Origin: Corynespora cassiicola
Taxonomy: Eukaryota; Ascomycota; Dothideomycetes; Pleosporales; Corynesporascaceae
Direction: 5' to 3'
Length of the DNA: 64,000 nt
NCBI GenBank assembly: GCA_022059125.1
Contig: JAEUWY010000019.1
Location: 248,001-312,000 of the forward strand
How positions within the stretch are numbered: position 1 is the first letter of the stretch; each line of letters opens with the position of its first letter. A program made the position numbers and the translations under genes. The notes beneath the pieces were generated by a model that was given only the letters and a program-made list of their open reading frames with translations, was not told the origin of the DNA and did no database searches. Of this stretch, positions 43,575 through 54,553 are shown piece after piece.

Positions 43575-46288
43575 ATGGATGTAGCTCTGCTTTGAGGGGG
43601 GAAATGTGGTGGATATACATAATGTGCTGCTTTGGGTATGGGTCATCCACGGGCAAACGAGTGGATGGCGGTTATGAATGTACGATGATGGGATAAGACG
43701 ATGGATGGCTAGATACCTTGCCTCTCTTGCTTTAAGAGGGAATACATGAATCAACATGTCATTTTTAACAGATTAAACCTTGCATATCACTTTTCTAACC
43801 GGTTAAAGCTTGAGTGTTTGTCGGTGGAGTGTTGGTTCACTGTCTGATCTGCGACCCGAGGTGCTGGACGCTAAGATGAGCTTGTAGCGTTCTGAACGGA
43901 GAGAGGGAGACGAGTGGGTGTATTTTTGAGGGGAGGACATGGTACTTTTTAATGTTTTATTTTGGTGGAGGTGCGCGGGATGGCGTTTGAGACTGGATTG
44001 CATGCTATCGTAGACACTACCCCGTTTTCTCCACACATCACACAACAGTTGCTGCAAACCCAACATCTTCATCCCTTGTATTGCAGGGAGAAGGGGCCCG
44101 TGGGAGATTTGCGGCATATTGTTTCCGGAGATGTCTGTGTTTGTTGGTGGCACTACCATGTTGTAGTTTGGAGAGGCCTCACTACGTCATGGTTACTACG
44201 ACATCACCATCTCCCGAACCCTTCATCCCAATGCCCAAAATACCAGATTGTAAACGCCACGCTGGATGCTGGATGCTGGTCCTGACTTGTACGTCATTAC
44301 GCCCCCGCGTCATTACTCGCCTGCCTCACCACTCGCCTACCTCGCCTAGCTCAGCGAGCCTCGCGACATGCAACACAACACCCTACGCCGGGTAAGGATC
44401 GGCGCTCCAGCACCATCGCATCACACTCAATCTGCTCCTCCTCCTCCTGCTGCTGTTGCTGCTGCTGCTGCTACTGCTCCTACCAATAGACCTCACTGAG
44501 GCCCATATCAATAGACTCTAACCCCCACCCCCATACAACCACACAAAAACTAAGCACTCTAACACAGTACTTTAACACAGCACACTTTTAAAGCACTTGA
44601 AAGACAGGTTCTTCAGACGTCGAGAAATAAAACGCTGTAGGATGGGCTTTTTGTATAGCGGTGTGGAACGGTGTGGGGTGGGGGTAGAGTGTGAGTTCTC
44701 CTAGGAGCGTAGGGCATAGGATAGAAGTTGCGGGGGATAGGATAGGATAGGATATAAAAAAAGTTGTAAAAGCAGTTCTAGAGTTAAAGATCTATGGTCT
44801 ACGTTTCTGGGGGTTTAAGATGAGGTGGGATATAGGACAGTATGCTTGAGAAGAACAATAAAGCACAACACGGGGGGGGGGGGGGTAAGAAGCGCAGAAA
44901 AACACACAGAGGCTGATCCGCGAAAAAAGGCGATGGAATGAGGAGTAGGGTGCGGGAGATGGGATGGCATGATTTGGGGAGCATAGGATGGAATGAGTGA
45001 GGGACGAGGCTGTGCTGTGCTGTGCTAAGGCGCTGGGAGGCGAGGCGAGTGCTGGGCGGACTGGGCTGGCCTTGAATGCGGGATGAAGCGAGAGGTAAGC
45101 CACGGGGTGAGCCACATGTGGCTGTGGCTGAGCTTTTGAACCTGACACTCTGGGGAGTGTTGTGCTCGGCTGGGAGGCTGGATGGGCGAGTGAGTGAGTT
45201 GATCGATACGGCGATCAGGATTGGCATTGATCGTGTATACCATGCATAAGGGTCTGGTGGTTGGTGTGTCTGTGCAGAGGATGGGGAAGAGTCGAAACGC
45301 ACGAGGTGTGGAGATTGGGGCTGTGCACCGTATCAGCAGACCCTCAACGAAAATGAAGAAAAATTGTTTTGCTTGGTGGGGTTTTTTAGGCAGGTGCAGA
45401 GCGGCGGGAAGAGGGGGATTTCGTATCTTTTGATCGGGTGAAGGGTTGGGGTGTGGCTGTGTGATCCTACTTCGTATGTTTGCGCTTGGCTTGAGGGTCG
45501 AGGTGGCCAGAACATTAATGCATGATGGTTTTGAGATATGCGAGTAGAGATAAAGTTTATGTTGTGCTTAAAGGGGAGCTAATTTCCAATGCCACTAGTT
45601 CCGCATCCTGTTTTGTTGATTCATCAGGCTTCAAGTGATGCAATAATTGGGTTGAAAGCAGGGTAGTTGGTCGGAGAAGAACGGGTGGTTTGGGTACACG
45701 CGAAAACGTATTATATTCTAGAAACCTTTATAGCTATATTAAGCCTGTGTATAGGTCCACTGGAGGACTAAAGTTGTGGGCTTGGATGGGAGTCTTGGTT
45801 CTTGGTATAGGTATTGAGTGAGGTTTACAAAACCGTAGAAGGCCAAGAAGTTAAGCCTTCAAACTCGTAGAGATGCATTGGTTTTCTAATATGCTTATTT
45901 TTAGTGACTTCTTCTGCCGTGCTACTAAATAGGTGCTGCCAAAGCAGGTTATTTATCCTCTTACTAGTGTAGTAAAGCTATTCATCTAAACCTTCGTTTT
46001 AAAAACAATCTATAAACTATGTTTTTGATATTTTTGATTCAAAATCTTGAAAGCTTTATGATTATCTTTTTTGTCATTAAAGCATTGAAGTCTTGCTACT
46101 CTGCCATCCCGACTCCAACAGTAGTAAATTCTCCAAAGTTGGCGTGCACTTTCAGCACTCACATAAATTTGCTTTTCTTCCGAGAATGGGTACTATGAGC
46201 TGTATCGATTATCGTATGGTCCATGTCGTGGCCGATTATATGCATACGTTCCGTACACTGGCTGATGTACAGTCGTACAATAAAATCT
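43575..46288. other. Long intergenic with microsatellites
   Basis: No supported gene in about 2.7 kb. It contains a CTC/CTG trinucleotide run (about 44433-44478), a GATAG run near 44740-44755 and a run of 14 G (44872-44885). From about 45.5 kb the composition turns AT-rich and leads into the HET gene's 3' flank. Overlapping minus-strand frames at 44.8-45.3 kb lack domains. Confidence 0.5.
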
Positions 46289-48526
46289 TCAAACCAACTT
46301 GACTTCTCTCCACTCCAGTGTCGATACGAATCTTGAAGGGTTAAGTGATCTGCCTCTCTCTCTGTCAAGCCTAGTTGTCAATTTGCCAATTCGGAGCCCC
46401 TCCTTTTCTCCACGCCACTCTAGCATGAGTAAATCCACAAGATAGGAATAGCTGTGACTGGTCCAATCACATATACGAAGCAATATACATCCCAATTTTT
46501 TAGATTGGATTCCATTAAGGAAATTCAATGGAGTGAAAGGCAAAGCTGATGGTGGATTGAGTAGACCATAGAGGGACCACGGTATACCCATGAATTCTCC
46601 AGTTTTCCAATCATCAGAGTCCTTGAAGATAAGGTGCTTCTCTGTAATCATTGGAGCTTTGAATAATAATGCCCTTGGAATAGAGAAATCCCGAATACTA
46701 GGTTGCACGGGTCGCCTGTTCTGATTGCCTTGCAATCTATACTGCCTATGCCTTCTCTTCATCGACGCTGAACGCTGGGCAGCCAAGGTTGGAATCAACT
46801 GTACTGTGGGCACAACAGTACCATCATCGTACTCGACCGACACCGTACGCTCATCGATTATAAAGCAAAGATCCTCCCCGGCAATTTCGGTTTGATTACC
46901 GTGTAGAGTTACCGCACCAGACCACCCAGCCCATGTCCAAGAAGGGAATTGTATGAGACGGCGAGCTTGGAACAGTACACAGTGCTGCCAAGTCAAAGCT
47001 TGAATAAGAGTGTTGGAAAAATGACCGGACTCCAAATCTTGGTAGATGATCGGAAGTCCCTGCAGATGGAAGATTGAAACCTTTTCTTCAAATACCCGTT
47101 GAATTCCTGCAAATGCTCTTAGCACATCTGATTCGAAGGTCAGATGCCTTCGGCTATATTCTGCTATCAAGCACCATATTTCTCTAAGACACTCGATTTG
47201 GTCTGAGTAGGAAGGCTGGCTGGAAGAATCATAGTGCGACAGTTTCGTGATCTCAGGGATGCCAAGATGATTGACAGAGTAGGCCGAGAAGGCCTTCATG
47301 TCATCTTCCTCCATCAGACATTCAGCACTAACTCGAGCCTCACAACAAAGCATCTCTTGACATAGCATCGAAACTTGATAGTCGGAAAAGTATAACCGAT
47401 GATGAGATAGGAGCTCTTCTTGGAATGTCCATCCTCTTCTTCCCCAAACACTCAGGTGGCTTGCATAGTGTATTTCGCTCGGAATCTGGGTAAGAGTATA
47501 TTCGCCTATTTTAATCTTTTCGCATGGAATCCGCTTTACTCCTACGCCTGGTAAACCGTGACGTTCATCTTCTCCTGAGGTAGCAATGATTGTGAGATCT
47601 GCACCTCTATATATCAAGTCCATATTATTGATTTGGTGGTGTTTTACGGTAGGGTTATTTTGATCGACGCAATACTTGTCGACCCACAGGTAATGGAAGC
47701 CAAGTTGTTTAGTTACGGTGATCGAGTCTTTGATGACTTGAGAGAGAATATTTTCAGATAGTTGGTATGGCTTTTCACTTGTACCTTTGTTCAACGATAT
47801 TTGTTCTTCGTCGCGTACGCCTTTCGCCCAAACATAGCTCAAAGCGATATAGCTGGCGTTTTCTGGTGCCTCAATCACCTTTAAAGTGTCGCATTCGATG
47901 AGCCATAAGTCAGGAACCGAGATGGGCGTATCGAGACATTGAAAATGGAATTTATGGCATGCCGATAACCAATCATTTACGAGACTCGCGTCAAATATTT
48001 CGCCTGTCCATCTATGTCCAAAGATCCCGACATTGCCAGTATCGAAAAAAAGGCCTATCCAACCATGGGATTCGGCATTTCCGATTTCCCTTTCAATCTT
48101 TCTCAGTATGCTTTGAGAATCTCTGCCACATGGGAAGGGCCGAAGCCATGCCGGCTGGTTTCGATTGAAAGGTGCTGAGGCCTCCTCCTGCTTGTAATAT
48201 GACAATGGAGATGGCAACACCAGGAGTTGATAATCTGATGTTTCAGAATAATCATATCCATGACCAATTGTATAAGATAATAGTCGGCAAAGCTTACAAA
48301 AGCCTGAGAATGGATTCAAGGCCCCAAGGAAGCTAGCCGATGGTATTTCACCTTCCGATTCAATCTTTTGGAATGACGTGCCCTGAATAATCTTTGCCGA
48401 AGAGAAATCTATCTTCCGACAAGAATCGCACAGATCGCCGTCGGTCTCTGAGTAGCTGTAGCCAGATGCATCGCTTATGTCTTCCATGTTGACCGAATCT
48501 CCAAGTCGAGATGATAAGTCAGACAT
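46289..48526 (-). CDS. HET-domain protein (heterokaryon incompatibility family)
   Basis: An intronless frame of 745 residues from ATG 48526. An N-terminal Cys pair motif (LCDSCRKIDF, later FCKLCRLL) precedes the HET domain. The domain runs from about residue 226 (ASYIALSYVWAKG) through LGFHYLWVDKYCVDQNN, MDLIYRGADLTIIATSGED and RGWTFQEELLSHHRLYFSD. These are the three conserved HET blocks in order. HET proteins trigger programmed cell death after recognition of non-self in hyphal fusion, and many act in fungal immunity-like responses. The C-terminal part has no further recognised domain, so the sensor or repeat region seen in the classic het-d/e proteins is absent. Codon use is more AT-rich than in the core genes on the left. 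Confidence 0.9.
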   Translation of the reverse strand: MSDLSSRLGDSVNMEDISDASGYSYSETDGDLCDSCRKIDFSSAKIIQGTSFQKIESEGEIPSASFLGALNPFSGFCKLCRLLSYTIGHGYDYSETSDYQLLVLPSPLSYYKQEEASAPFNRNQPAWLRPFPCGRDSQSILRKIEREIGNAESHGWIGLFFDTGNVGIFGHRWTGEIFDASLVNDWLSACHKFHFQCLDTPISVPDLWLIECDTLKVIEAPENASYIALSYVWAKGVRDEEQISLNKGTSEKPYQLSENILSQVIKDSITVTKQLGFHYLWVDKYCVDQNNPTVKHHQINNMDLIYRGADLTIIATSGEDERHGLPGVGVKRIPCEKIKIGEYTLTQIPSEIHYASHLSVWGRRGWTFQEELLSHHRLYFSDYQVSMLCQEMLCCEARVSAECLMEEDDMKAFSAYSVNHLGIPEITKLSHYDSSSQPSYSDQIECLREIWCLIAEYSRRHLTFESDVLRAFAGIQRVFEEKVSIFHLQGLPIIYQDLESGHFSNTLIQALTWQHCVLFQARRLIQFPSWTWAGWSGAVTLHGNQTEIAGEDLCFIIDERTVSVEYDDGTVVPTVQLIPTLAAQRSASMKRRHRQYRLQGNQNRRPVQPSIRDFSIPRALLFKAPMITEKHLIFKDSDDWKTGEFMGIPWSLYGLLNPPSALPFTPLNFLNGIQSKKLGCILLRICDWTSHSYSYLVDLLMLEWRGEKEGLRIGKLTTRLDRERGRSLNPSRFVSTLEWREVKLV

Positions 48527-49148
48527 CCTTGTTGATTCTTGATGGTTAGGAGGAATGAGATGATCCTTTTCAGCTTCTTGTGCACGAAATTAAGATTGAG
48601 AAGAAGTGGTGTCCAGTGGAGAAGTGGCATCACCAGCCACGTCAGCTGAAAGCTGCTGCCTCCCCCCTCTCCCAAATCAGGCTAGCGTCAGTTTCACGTG
48701 ATACGATACGAATCCTTCAGGTCAGCTGCTCTGCGACTGGACGATAACGGAAGTGAGCACTTGGCACACTTCGATATAACCTATCATCACTCCATTGCTC
48801 GCTAAATTTCTATAGAAGAACCAAGTATCCAGTACGAAAGCATTGAAGTTCAGAATCTAAGGTATCCGCGCTAGCAGCCTGTTCACGTTACGCTATCGCG
48901 ATGATGAGAAATATCCTTCCCCTAATCTACGCTCGCAGATGTAGAAACTACCATTATTAGAGTGCTTAAAGCTCTATAGTGAGGGGAATCTACAATGTTA
49001 AATCCTGGAGCATTTAAGATGCATTTAGCATGGCGCGCTCCTGAGCAGCTCAAAATTAGGTTCAGTCCAACCAAGTATATTACCTAGGTATACAGAGATC
49101 ATCAATTAGATTACAGAAATTAAAGGTTTAAGATGCCAGCGTCCATGT
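48527..49148. other. Intergenic, no gene seen
   Basis: Upstream of the HET gene and downstream of the five-LysM gene, both on the minus strand. AT-rich in the middle, with stops in all frames. Confidence 0.5.
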
Positions 49149-50786
49149 TCAACCCTTGACACAGAGATAGCTAGCTGCCCACATGCCACCACAAGTGCTT
49201 CCAACAGTCGGATTCCACTGCAACCGAAACTGCGTCGCAGTAATCCCAAACTTCTTCTCAATATCCGCACAGTACTCATTCTGCGCCGGAAGATACCATT
49301 GCTTACAATTACAAATACTTCCTCCCTGTGTCGGCGTAGGATGCGCAACCGTACACCCGGTCGGTTTCGGCGCCGTGGTCGAAGTCTTCATCGTGGTGCT
49401 GGGCTTGCTCGGCGTATGCCCGATGATGCTGACGCAGGCGTAGGTGTCGGCCCAGAGGCCGCGGCAGCTGGCGCCGGCTTCGGGATTCCAGGTGAGGAAT
49501 TGGGCAAGTGTTATGCCATGTTTGTCGGCGATGACTTGGCATCCTTCGTTGTTGCCGACGTAGTAGAAGGCATCTGTGTGGGAGTTAGTGCTTGCTGCCG
49601 CGTTTGCCGCATTGCGGGGCTACTTACCACAGTTGCCGACCATGCCTGAGATTCATTAGTAAATAAAAAAATCGTAGATGGGGAGTTGGCTCACTTGGCT
49701 GCGTGGGCAGTGGCGTGGAAATGCCATTTCCTGGAGTCGACGTAGGAGTCGATGGCTTGGTCGAGCTAGGTGGGGCCGTAGGAGTACCGGGAATACCGAC
49801 GCAGTAGTACACATCTGCTTGCAAATTCTTGCAATCGGCTCCAACAGCTGGATTCCACGTGATAAACTCCCTCACTGTAAAGGTGCCAAACTTGCTGGTG
49901 ACCTACAGGATCACGTGAGCGGGGACTCGAACAGGAGAAGCAGAGTATCGTACCTTTGCGCAGGTATCGTCAGGGACAGCGTAGTAGAACTTCTCGCATG
50001 TTTCAATCAAGCCTTCCTGAGTCGGGCTAGGTTTGGGCGTTCCCGTTGTCGTAGGGGATGGTGTGTTCGTCGTTACTGGCGCCGTCGGAGTGCCCGGGAT
50101 ACCGACACCTAGGATACGTGTTTGTCAGATATCATCGGAACATGGGTAAGAGATTCTATTTTATTAACTGAAAACTTACAGTACCATGTTTCTGCCCACA
50201 AGTCCCTGCAAGCAGAGCCCACGGCAGGATTCTGAGCAGCGGTTAGAGAAACGGGCATTCTGGCTGGTGCATAGTCTTACCCATTTGATAAAATCAGCAA
50301 CAGTAAACGTCTTGAACTTGTTTGTAATCTTGGTACAGTCGTCATTTGCAACAGCAAAGTACCAATTGGTGCAAGTGTCAATCACACCATCTTGAACAGG
50401 GGATGGCTTGGGGGTCTTGGTCGGAGTGGGCGTCGCCACGGGAGTGCTACTCGATGGGGTTGGCGTGGGCTTGCGGATGACCTCGACGCAATAAGAGTTT
50501 CCGACTTTTATCCCACTGCAGTCATCCTTGACCGATGGGTTCTATCCATAGTTAGAACAAGAGAATGGTGCATGCGATAGACCTGACGAACCCAAGCTAC
50601 AAAGTCTTCGTGCGAGATGCCCCAAAATTCCTCAAAGTACGTGCAGTCGGACGATGCATCAACTGCATTATCGTACCAGTTGCAGTCTGGATCTGTACTA
50701 GGATCCACGGGACCGTCCTGGCGTCTGTCGATGCTCAGAGCAGCAGCGCTGGCTGAAAGATAGAGGAATAGGGCAGAGGCAAGCAT
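49149..50786 (-). CDS. Secreted protein with five fungal LysM domains
   Basis: Seven exons on the minus strand: 50786-50592, 50541-50281, 50231-50180, 50108-49954, 49902-49695, 49645-49628 and 49573-49149. All phases agree, giving 437 residues. A signal peptide ends near SAAALS, with a dibasic DRR after it. Five LysM modules follow, starting at CNWYDNA, CTNWYFAV, CEKFYYAV, CDAFYYVG and CKQWYLPA. Each has the fungal pattern with internal DC, a WNP motif (WNPSVKDDC, WNPAVGSAC, WNPAVGADC, WNPEAGASC, WNPTVGSTC) and a final YxC. Thr/Pro-rich linkers join them. LysM proteins bind chitin oligomers, and in plant-associated fungi hide hyphal chitin from host sensing or protect the wall. Exon 6 is only 18 nt and supplies the first Cys of module four. 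Its neighbours point to a joint role with the large chitinase. Confidence 0.9.
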
Positions 50787-52054
50787 GGCAGACAATGTAT
50801 GGAACTCGTTGTCTCTGGGAGTCTGAGCTGTGCTGAGATCAAGCTAATGTTACTGATATTCTCTCAGCAACTGCTTATATGTACTCTGGCTTGACAGGAA
50901 GTAGTGCTACTTGGTCGTGGCCTTGAAGTGACCGTTCTCACACGATTTGCTACCTCGTAACTTGCAACTAGTGGACCTCTATTTTACGGCTAGCGTAACT
51001 AAAAGTACGAGTAGGCAGAGATATCGAAGGGCTTGAAGGGTACCCCCGGTGCTACATTGGGGCCGGAACCATATCTTCCACCACTTCTAGAGCCTAGTCC
51101 AGAGTGATTACTTTCGCATGGCATTAAAGAAAAGCATCAGCTCCGACTGGAAGATTTTTCTTTGGCGCCCGAAAACTCTAGCGAAATTGGGAACCATCCA
51201 TGGTGTTTTCGCGCTGGATCGTTACCCATGCTGGGCGTTTTTATGAACATCGGCCGAGGGGAGACCGGTAGCAACATCGTCCTGCATCTGCAAGATAGAC
51301 TGCATATTCGGGACGGTTTTTCTTCGGACCCATCGGTGGCAAAGAAATATTACCTATCTAGGGAGCTATGCACAGCTGAACAAATGTGCATTGAAGCGAA
51401 ATTGCACATCGATGAATCCTGCCCGGTTAAACTGGACCCTGATCGGGCGTAAAAGATCCTGATCAGGTTGAACGAGCCCTACATAGCGGGACATTCATTT
51501 TTTCATGGCACATGCTTTCGGCACTAACGGGTTCTTAGGCGGGTAGCTCCGAGATGAGTGTATTCGATGACGGTGGGTACATCACGTGACTTTGGTCTTC
51601 ACGCATGCACTGAAGCTAATGCAGGGGTGCATCACCCTGCTCTGAGGTGACAAGCAGCTGAATTTGATATTAAGGGCGATGCAATTCGAAATCTTGTACA
51701 GCGTGAGATGGCTGCGGGTAGGGCTTATCCGCGTAGGTCAACCTGCAGCCGCATACGAGGTGGGGCGTGATGGATCCCGCCTCGGCACGGATCTTAATTG
51801 TCTGACCAACAACTAGGCTGCTACGCCGCCATCCTTCTAACACCGACATTGAATCCCCATCTCACCTACCCAGTTTTCTAGTAAAGCCTTTACTGTGACA
51901 CTTTATCCACGCAGTCACACCATCCCGGAGATCATTCCCAGATCTGTCGACACAGTCAGATGGCAAGTTTAACACGAGCGTAATTTCTTCGCCGTACCTG
52001 ACTCAATTCCATCTCCTACTGGTGGCTAGACCTACCGCTTTAACGCCGCCGGCC
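50787..52054. other. Intergenic between divergent genes
   Basis: Shared upstream region of the five-LysM gene (minus) and the 273-residue orphan (plus). I see no gene or repeat. Confidence 0.5.
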
Positions 52055-52991
52055 ATGTCCTCGGTCTCCGTGAATGAATCCCTCCCAGACCCTGGGCTTA
52101 GGGAAGATGCTGGTTATGGGTGGCTTGCTTTCGACCACTACGTTATGGTAGGGAGTGAAGTCCAAATGATCAAGGAGTTTCCGCTTACTAAGGATGTTAG
52201 GAGCAATGGGATTCCGCAAAGCCGAAAGAAGAGGACCAACAGCAGTGGGACGAGATTGCTAAAAGCTGGCTTGCTATGGATTCGGAGGATCGCAACGTAA
52301 GGCACCCTCTTGATAGGGGTCGAATGATGGGCGCAGTCAAGCTGACCTCGGCTCCAAGCGCTATGTAGAAACGGCCATGGATCTTCAGACAAATCCCAAT
52401 GCGCAGAAGCCGAACCAAGAGCAGATCCTTCGCATGTTTGCACCACATCAGACAGTGCAGGAGCGTAACGCATCAGTCAACGGCGCCGATTTTGGTTGGG
52501 TTCGAACATTCTATGGTCACGCTACAGCCGCAGCGTATGCCGAGATGACAGAAAAATATCTTGCTGATGTGGGTGAGAAGAGTTTGGTCTTTGACAACGA
52601 ATTCCTCTACGGTAATCTCGGAGATGATTGGTCCGGTCTGTTTACACGAGCCCCTCAGCTCTGTGCTTGGTACGCAGACCAATATGACGATCTAGCCGAG
52701 GAAGAACCGCCAGAAGATGAGACCATGCTTCCGTTGTTCCTTGCCGCTAAGAGAGAAAAAGGCATGATGTTTGTGCTTGATGCAGAGTCACAAGAGAAAA
52801 GAATGCTGAAAATCTGTTGGTTTGGTGGCAATGGAGAACTGCTCTGGTGGAATTGGCTCAAGCTCTCGGATTTGTTAGACTGGCATGGACGTGCCATTGG
52901 CCGGGGAGACAGACTCTTTTGGATTTACGACATGAGCGAGGATGATACAGACTTGCGCTCTAAAGGAGCATTGATCCGGGTCAACCCTTAG
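52055..52991 (+). CDS. 273-residue orphan, probably cytosolic, inside the LysM/chitinase group
   Basis: Three exons, 52055-52147, 52201-52296 and 52359-52991. The first intron has a perfect TACTAA branch site and the join gives HYVMEQWDSAKPKEEDQQQW. The second joins EDRN to RYVETAMDLQ. There is no signal peptide or membrane helix. The protein is acidic and Trp-rich (GWVRTFYGHATAAAYAEM, WYADQYDDLAEEEPPEDE, WWNWLKLSDLLDW), which points to a compact globular fold. I do not recognise the family. Its place between two LysM genes and next to the chitinase suggests a linked role, perhaps a cytosolic accessory or protective factor, but nothing in the sequence proves this. Confidence 0.75.
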
Positions 52992-53085
52992 GTCTTTTGT
53001 TTCATGATAAACTGAATTGTATGGACGAATACTCGGTTCAAAGTGTGTAGAGAAAGTAATTACAAACAGAAAAGATAACCGACTA

Positions 53086-54553
53086 TCAAGGTGCATCCGT
53101 CGGGTCCGCGTACGGTGGAAAACAAGTGGGAGGAAAGCTTGTGCTCGGAAGCGGACTCCCCGAAATCTTGGGCAGGCAGTACTTTTCCAACAGGTTCATG
53201 CATCCTGTGCTCAGGCCCTCCCAGCTAAACCCTTCGTCCCACATCTCACTTGTGATCGGGCACCACTTGTAGTACTCTGCCAACGTCGGATTTGGAGACT
53301 CCACCAAGGATAACGTTTCTGTGGGTATCGTGAATTGGAATTCTGTGGTGTTGCCGAGGGGTGTGCCCTGTGTGGGTCCTCCCGTCCAAGACCCATCAGG
53401 CCATGTCCACGCATCATCCCAAGTCGCTGTAGGCCTGAAGCTATAGGTATTGGTACCTGGAGGGCTAGTTTCTCTTGTCAGTGAGATGAAAAAGCTGGGG
53501 ATGGCCAGAAACGTACGTTATGCAAATGGTACGGCCTTTCATGCTGTCCAGGTTGTCGCAGCTTGACCCTAAAACAGGATTCCAGTAGAGCAATTCCGTC
53601 TTTGTAAAGCCAAGGCGTTTTGATAGAGTGTCGCAGGTTTGGCCCGCTGGAATCTATGGCAGCATAAGTGGTTGATCTCCCATGCTATGCGCTCAGGCTA
53701 TACTAACTGTAAATGTTTTGCAAGCGTCTCTGATGCAGACACTGTTGCCGACTTTGAGTAACTTGCATTCAACGTCGAGATTGTTTAGATCCAAGAATCC
53801 ATCTATAGCCATGCTGTTGCTCTTGCTGATAGATTCGCAAGTATCGCCTTGTTTAACTGTGTAAAACTTCCCATCAAAGCAAGTATTATTTGGAGCAGCC
53901 GTAGTACTGTGTCGGATCAGTATAAACCTCTTCAAAACGAACATCTCAACTCACGTTGGTGGCTCTGGAAGGCTGACTGTCGGATGCGGATACTTGGTCG
54001 GCTCAACCTTGCACGATGAGGCAATCGAGGTGAACTTCTCCTCACTTATCATCTCCAGGCCAGCAGTATTGCTGAGCATTGCCGCAAGGTACTTCATAAC
54101 GCAGTCATCGCAAACATCGAGAGTCCCATTGTAAATCTTGGGAATGCAGTAGTCCCCTGGTGAAGTGCCGGTAAGACAAGCTGTATCGCGAGCCCATTTG
54201 AGAGGCGCTACCATATCAATGGCGGATTTCTCAACTCCGTATTCGAAATCGTAGACCGTGTTCCCGCATCGTGTACCGATAGTGGTAATGAACGAATTAA
54301 AGGACGTCGAACACGTGGAGTTGCAGTACTCTCCGAGAAATGTGTTGTTGAAAGGGACCACTCCTTTGAGTTCTGGAGCCTTTATAAATCGGGGGCCACA
54401 GGCGACCTTAGCAGCCAATGCTGCTCTGCACGGCGCCGGTATATCTGAAGGCGCAGCTGCTGGAATTGGATAGAGTTGAATGCATGAGCCTGGATAAGAG
54501 AAGAGCAACACTATGGCCGTCTTGAAAATGGTACTGATAGTAAAACGGACCAT
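53086..54553 (-). CDS. Secreted protein with Cys-rich N-terminal domain and two LysM domains
   Basis: Four exons on the minus strand: 54553-53955, 53906-53708, 53653-53517 and 53464-53086. They give 437 residues. A signal peptide (TAIVLLFSYPGSCIQ) is followed by a domain of about 180 residues with conserved Cys pairs (GEYCNSTCSTSF, YNGTLDVCDDCVMKYL) that precedes LysM modules in many fungal proteins. Module one reads CFDGKFYTVKQGDTCESISK and ends GNSVCI. Module two reads CKTFTIPAGQTCDTLSKRLG with YWNPVLGSSC and ends RTICIT. The C-terminal part has a further Cys-containing segment (KWCPITSEMW, then LLEKYCLP). It is expected to bind chitin outside the cell. It is divergent from the chitinase gene, with a shared upstream region of about 1.05 kb. 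Confidence 0.87.
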
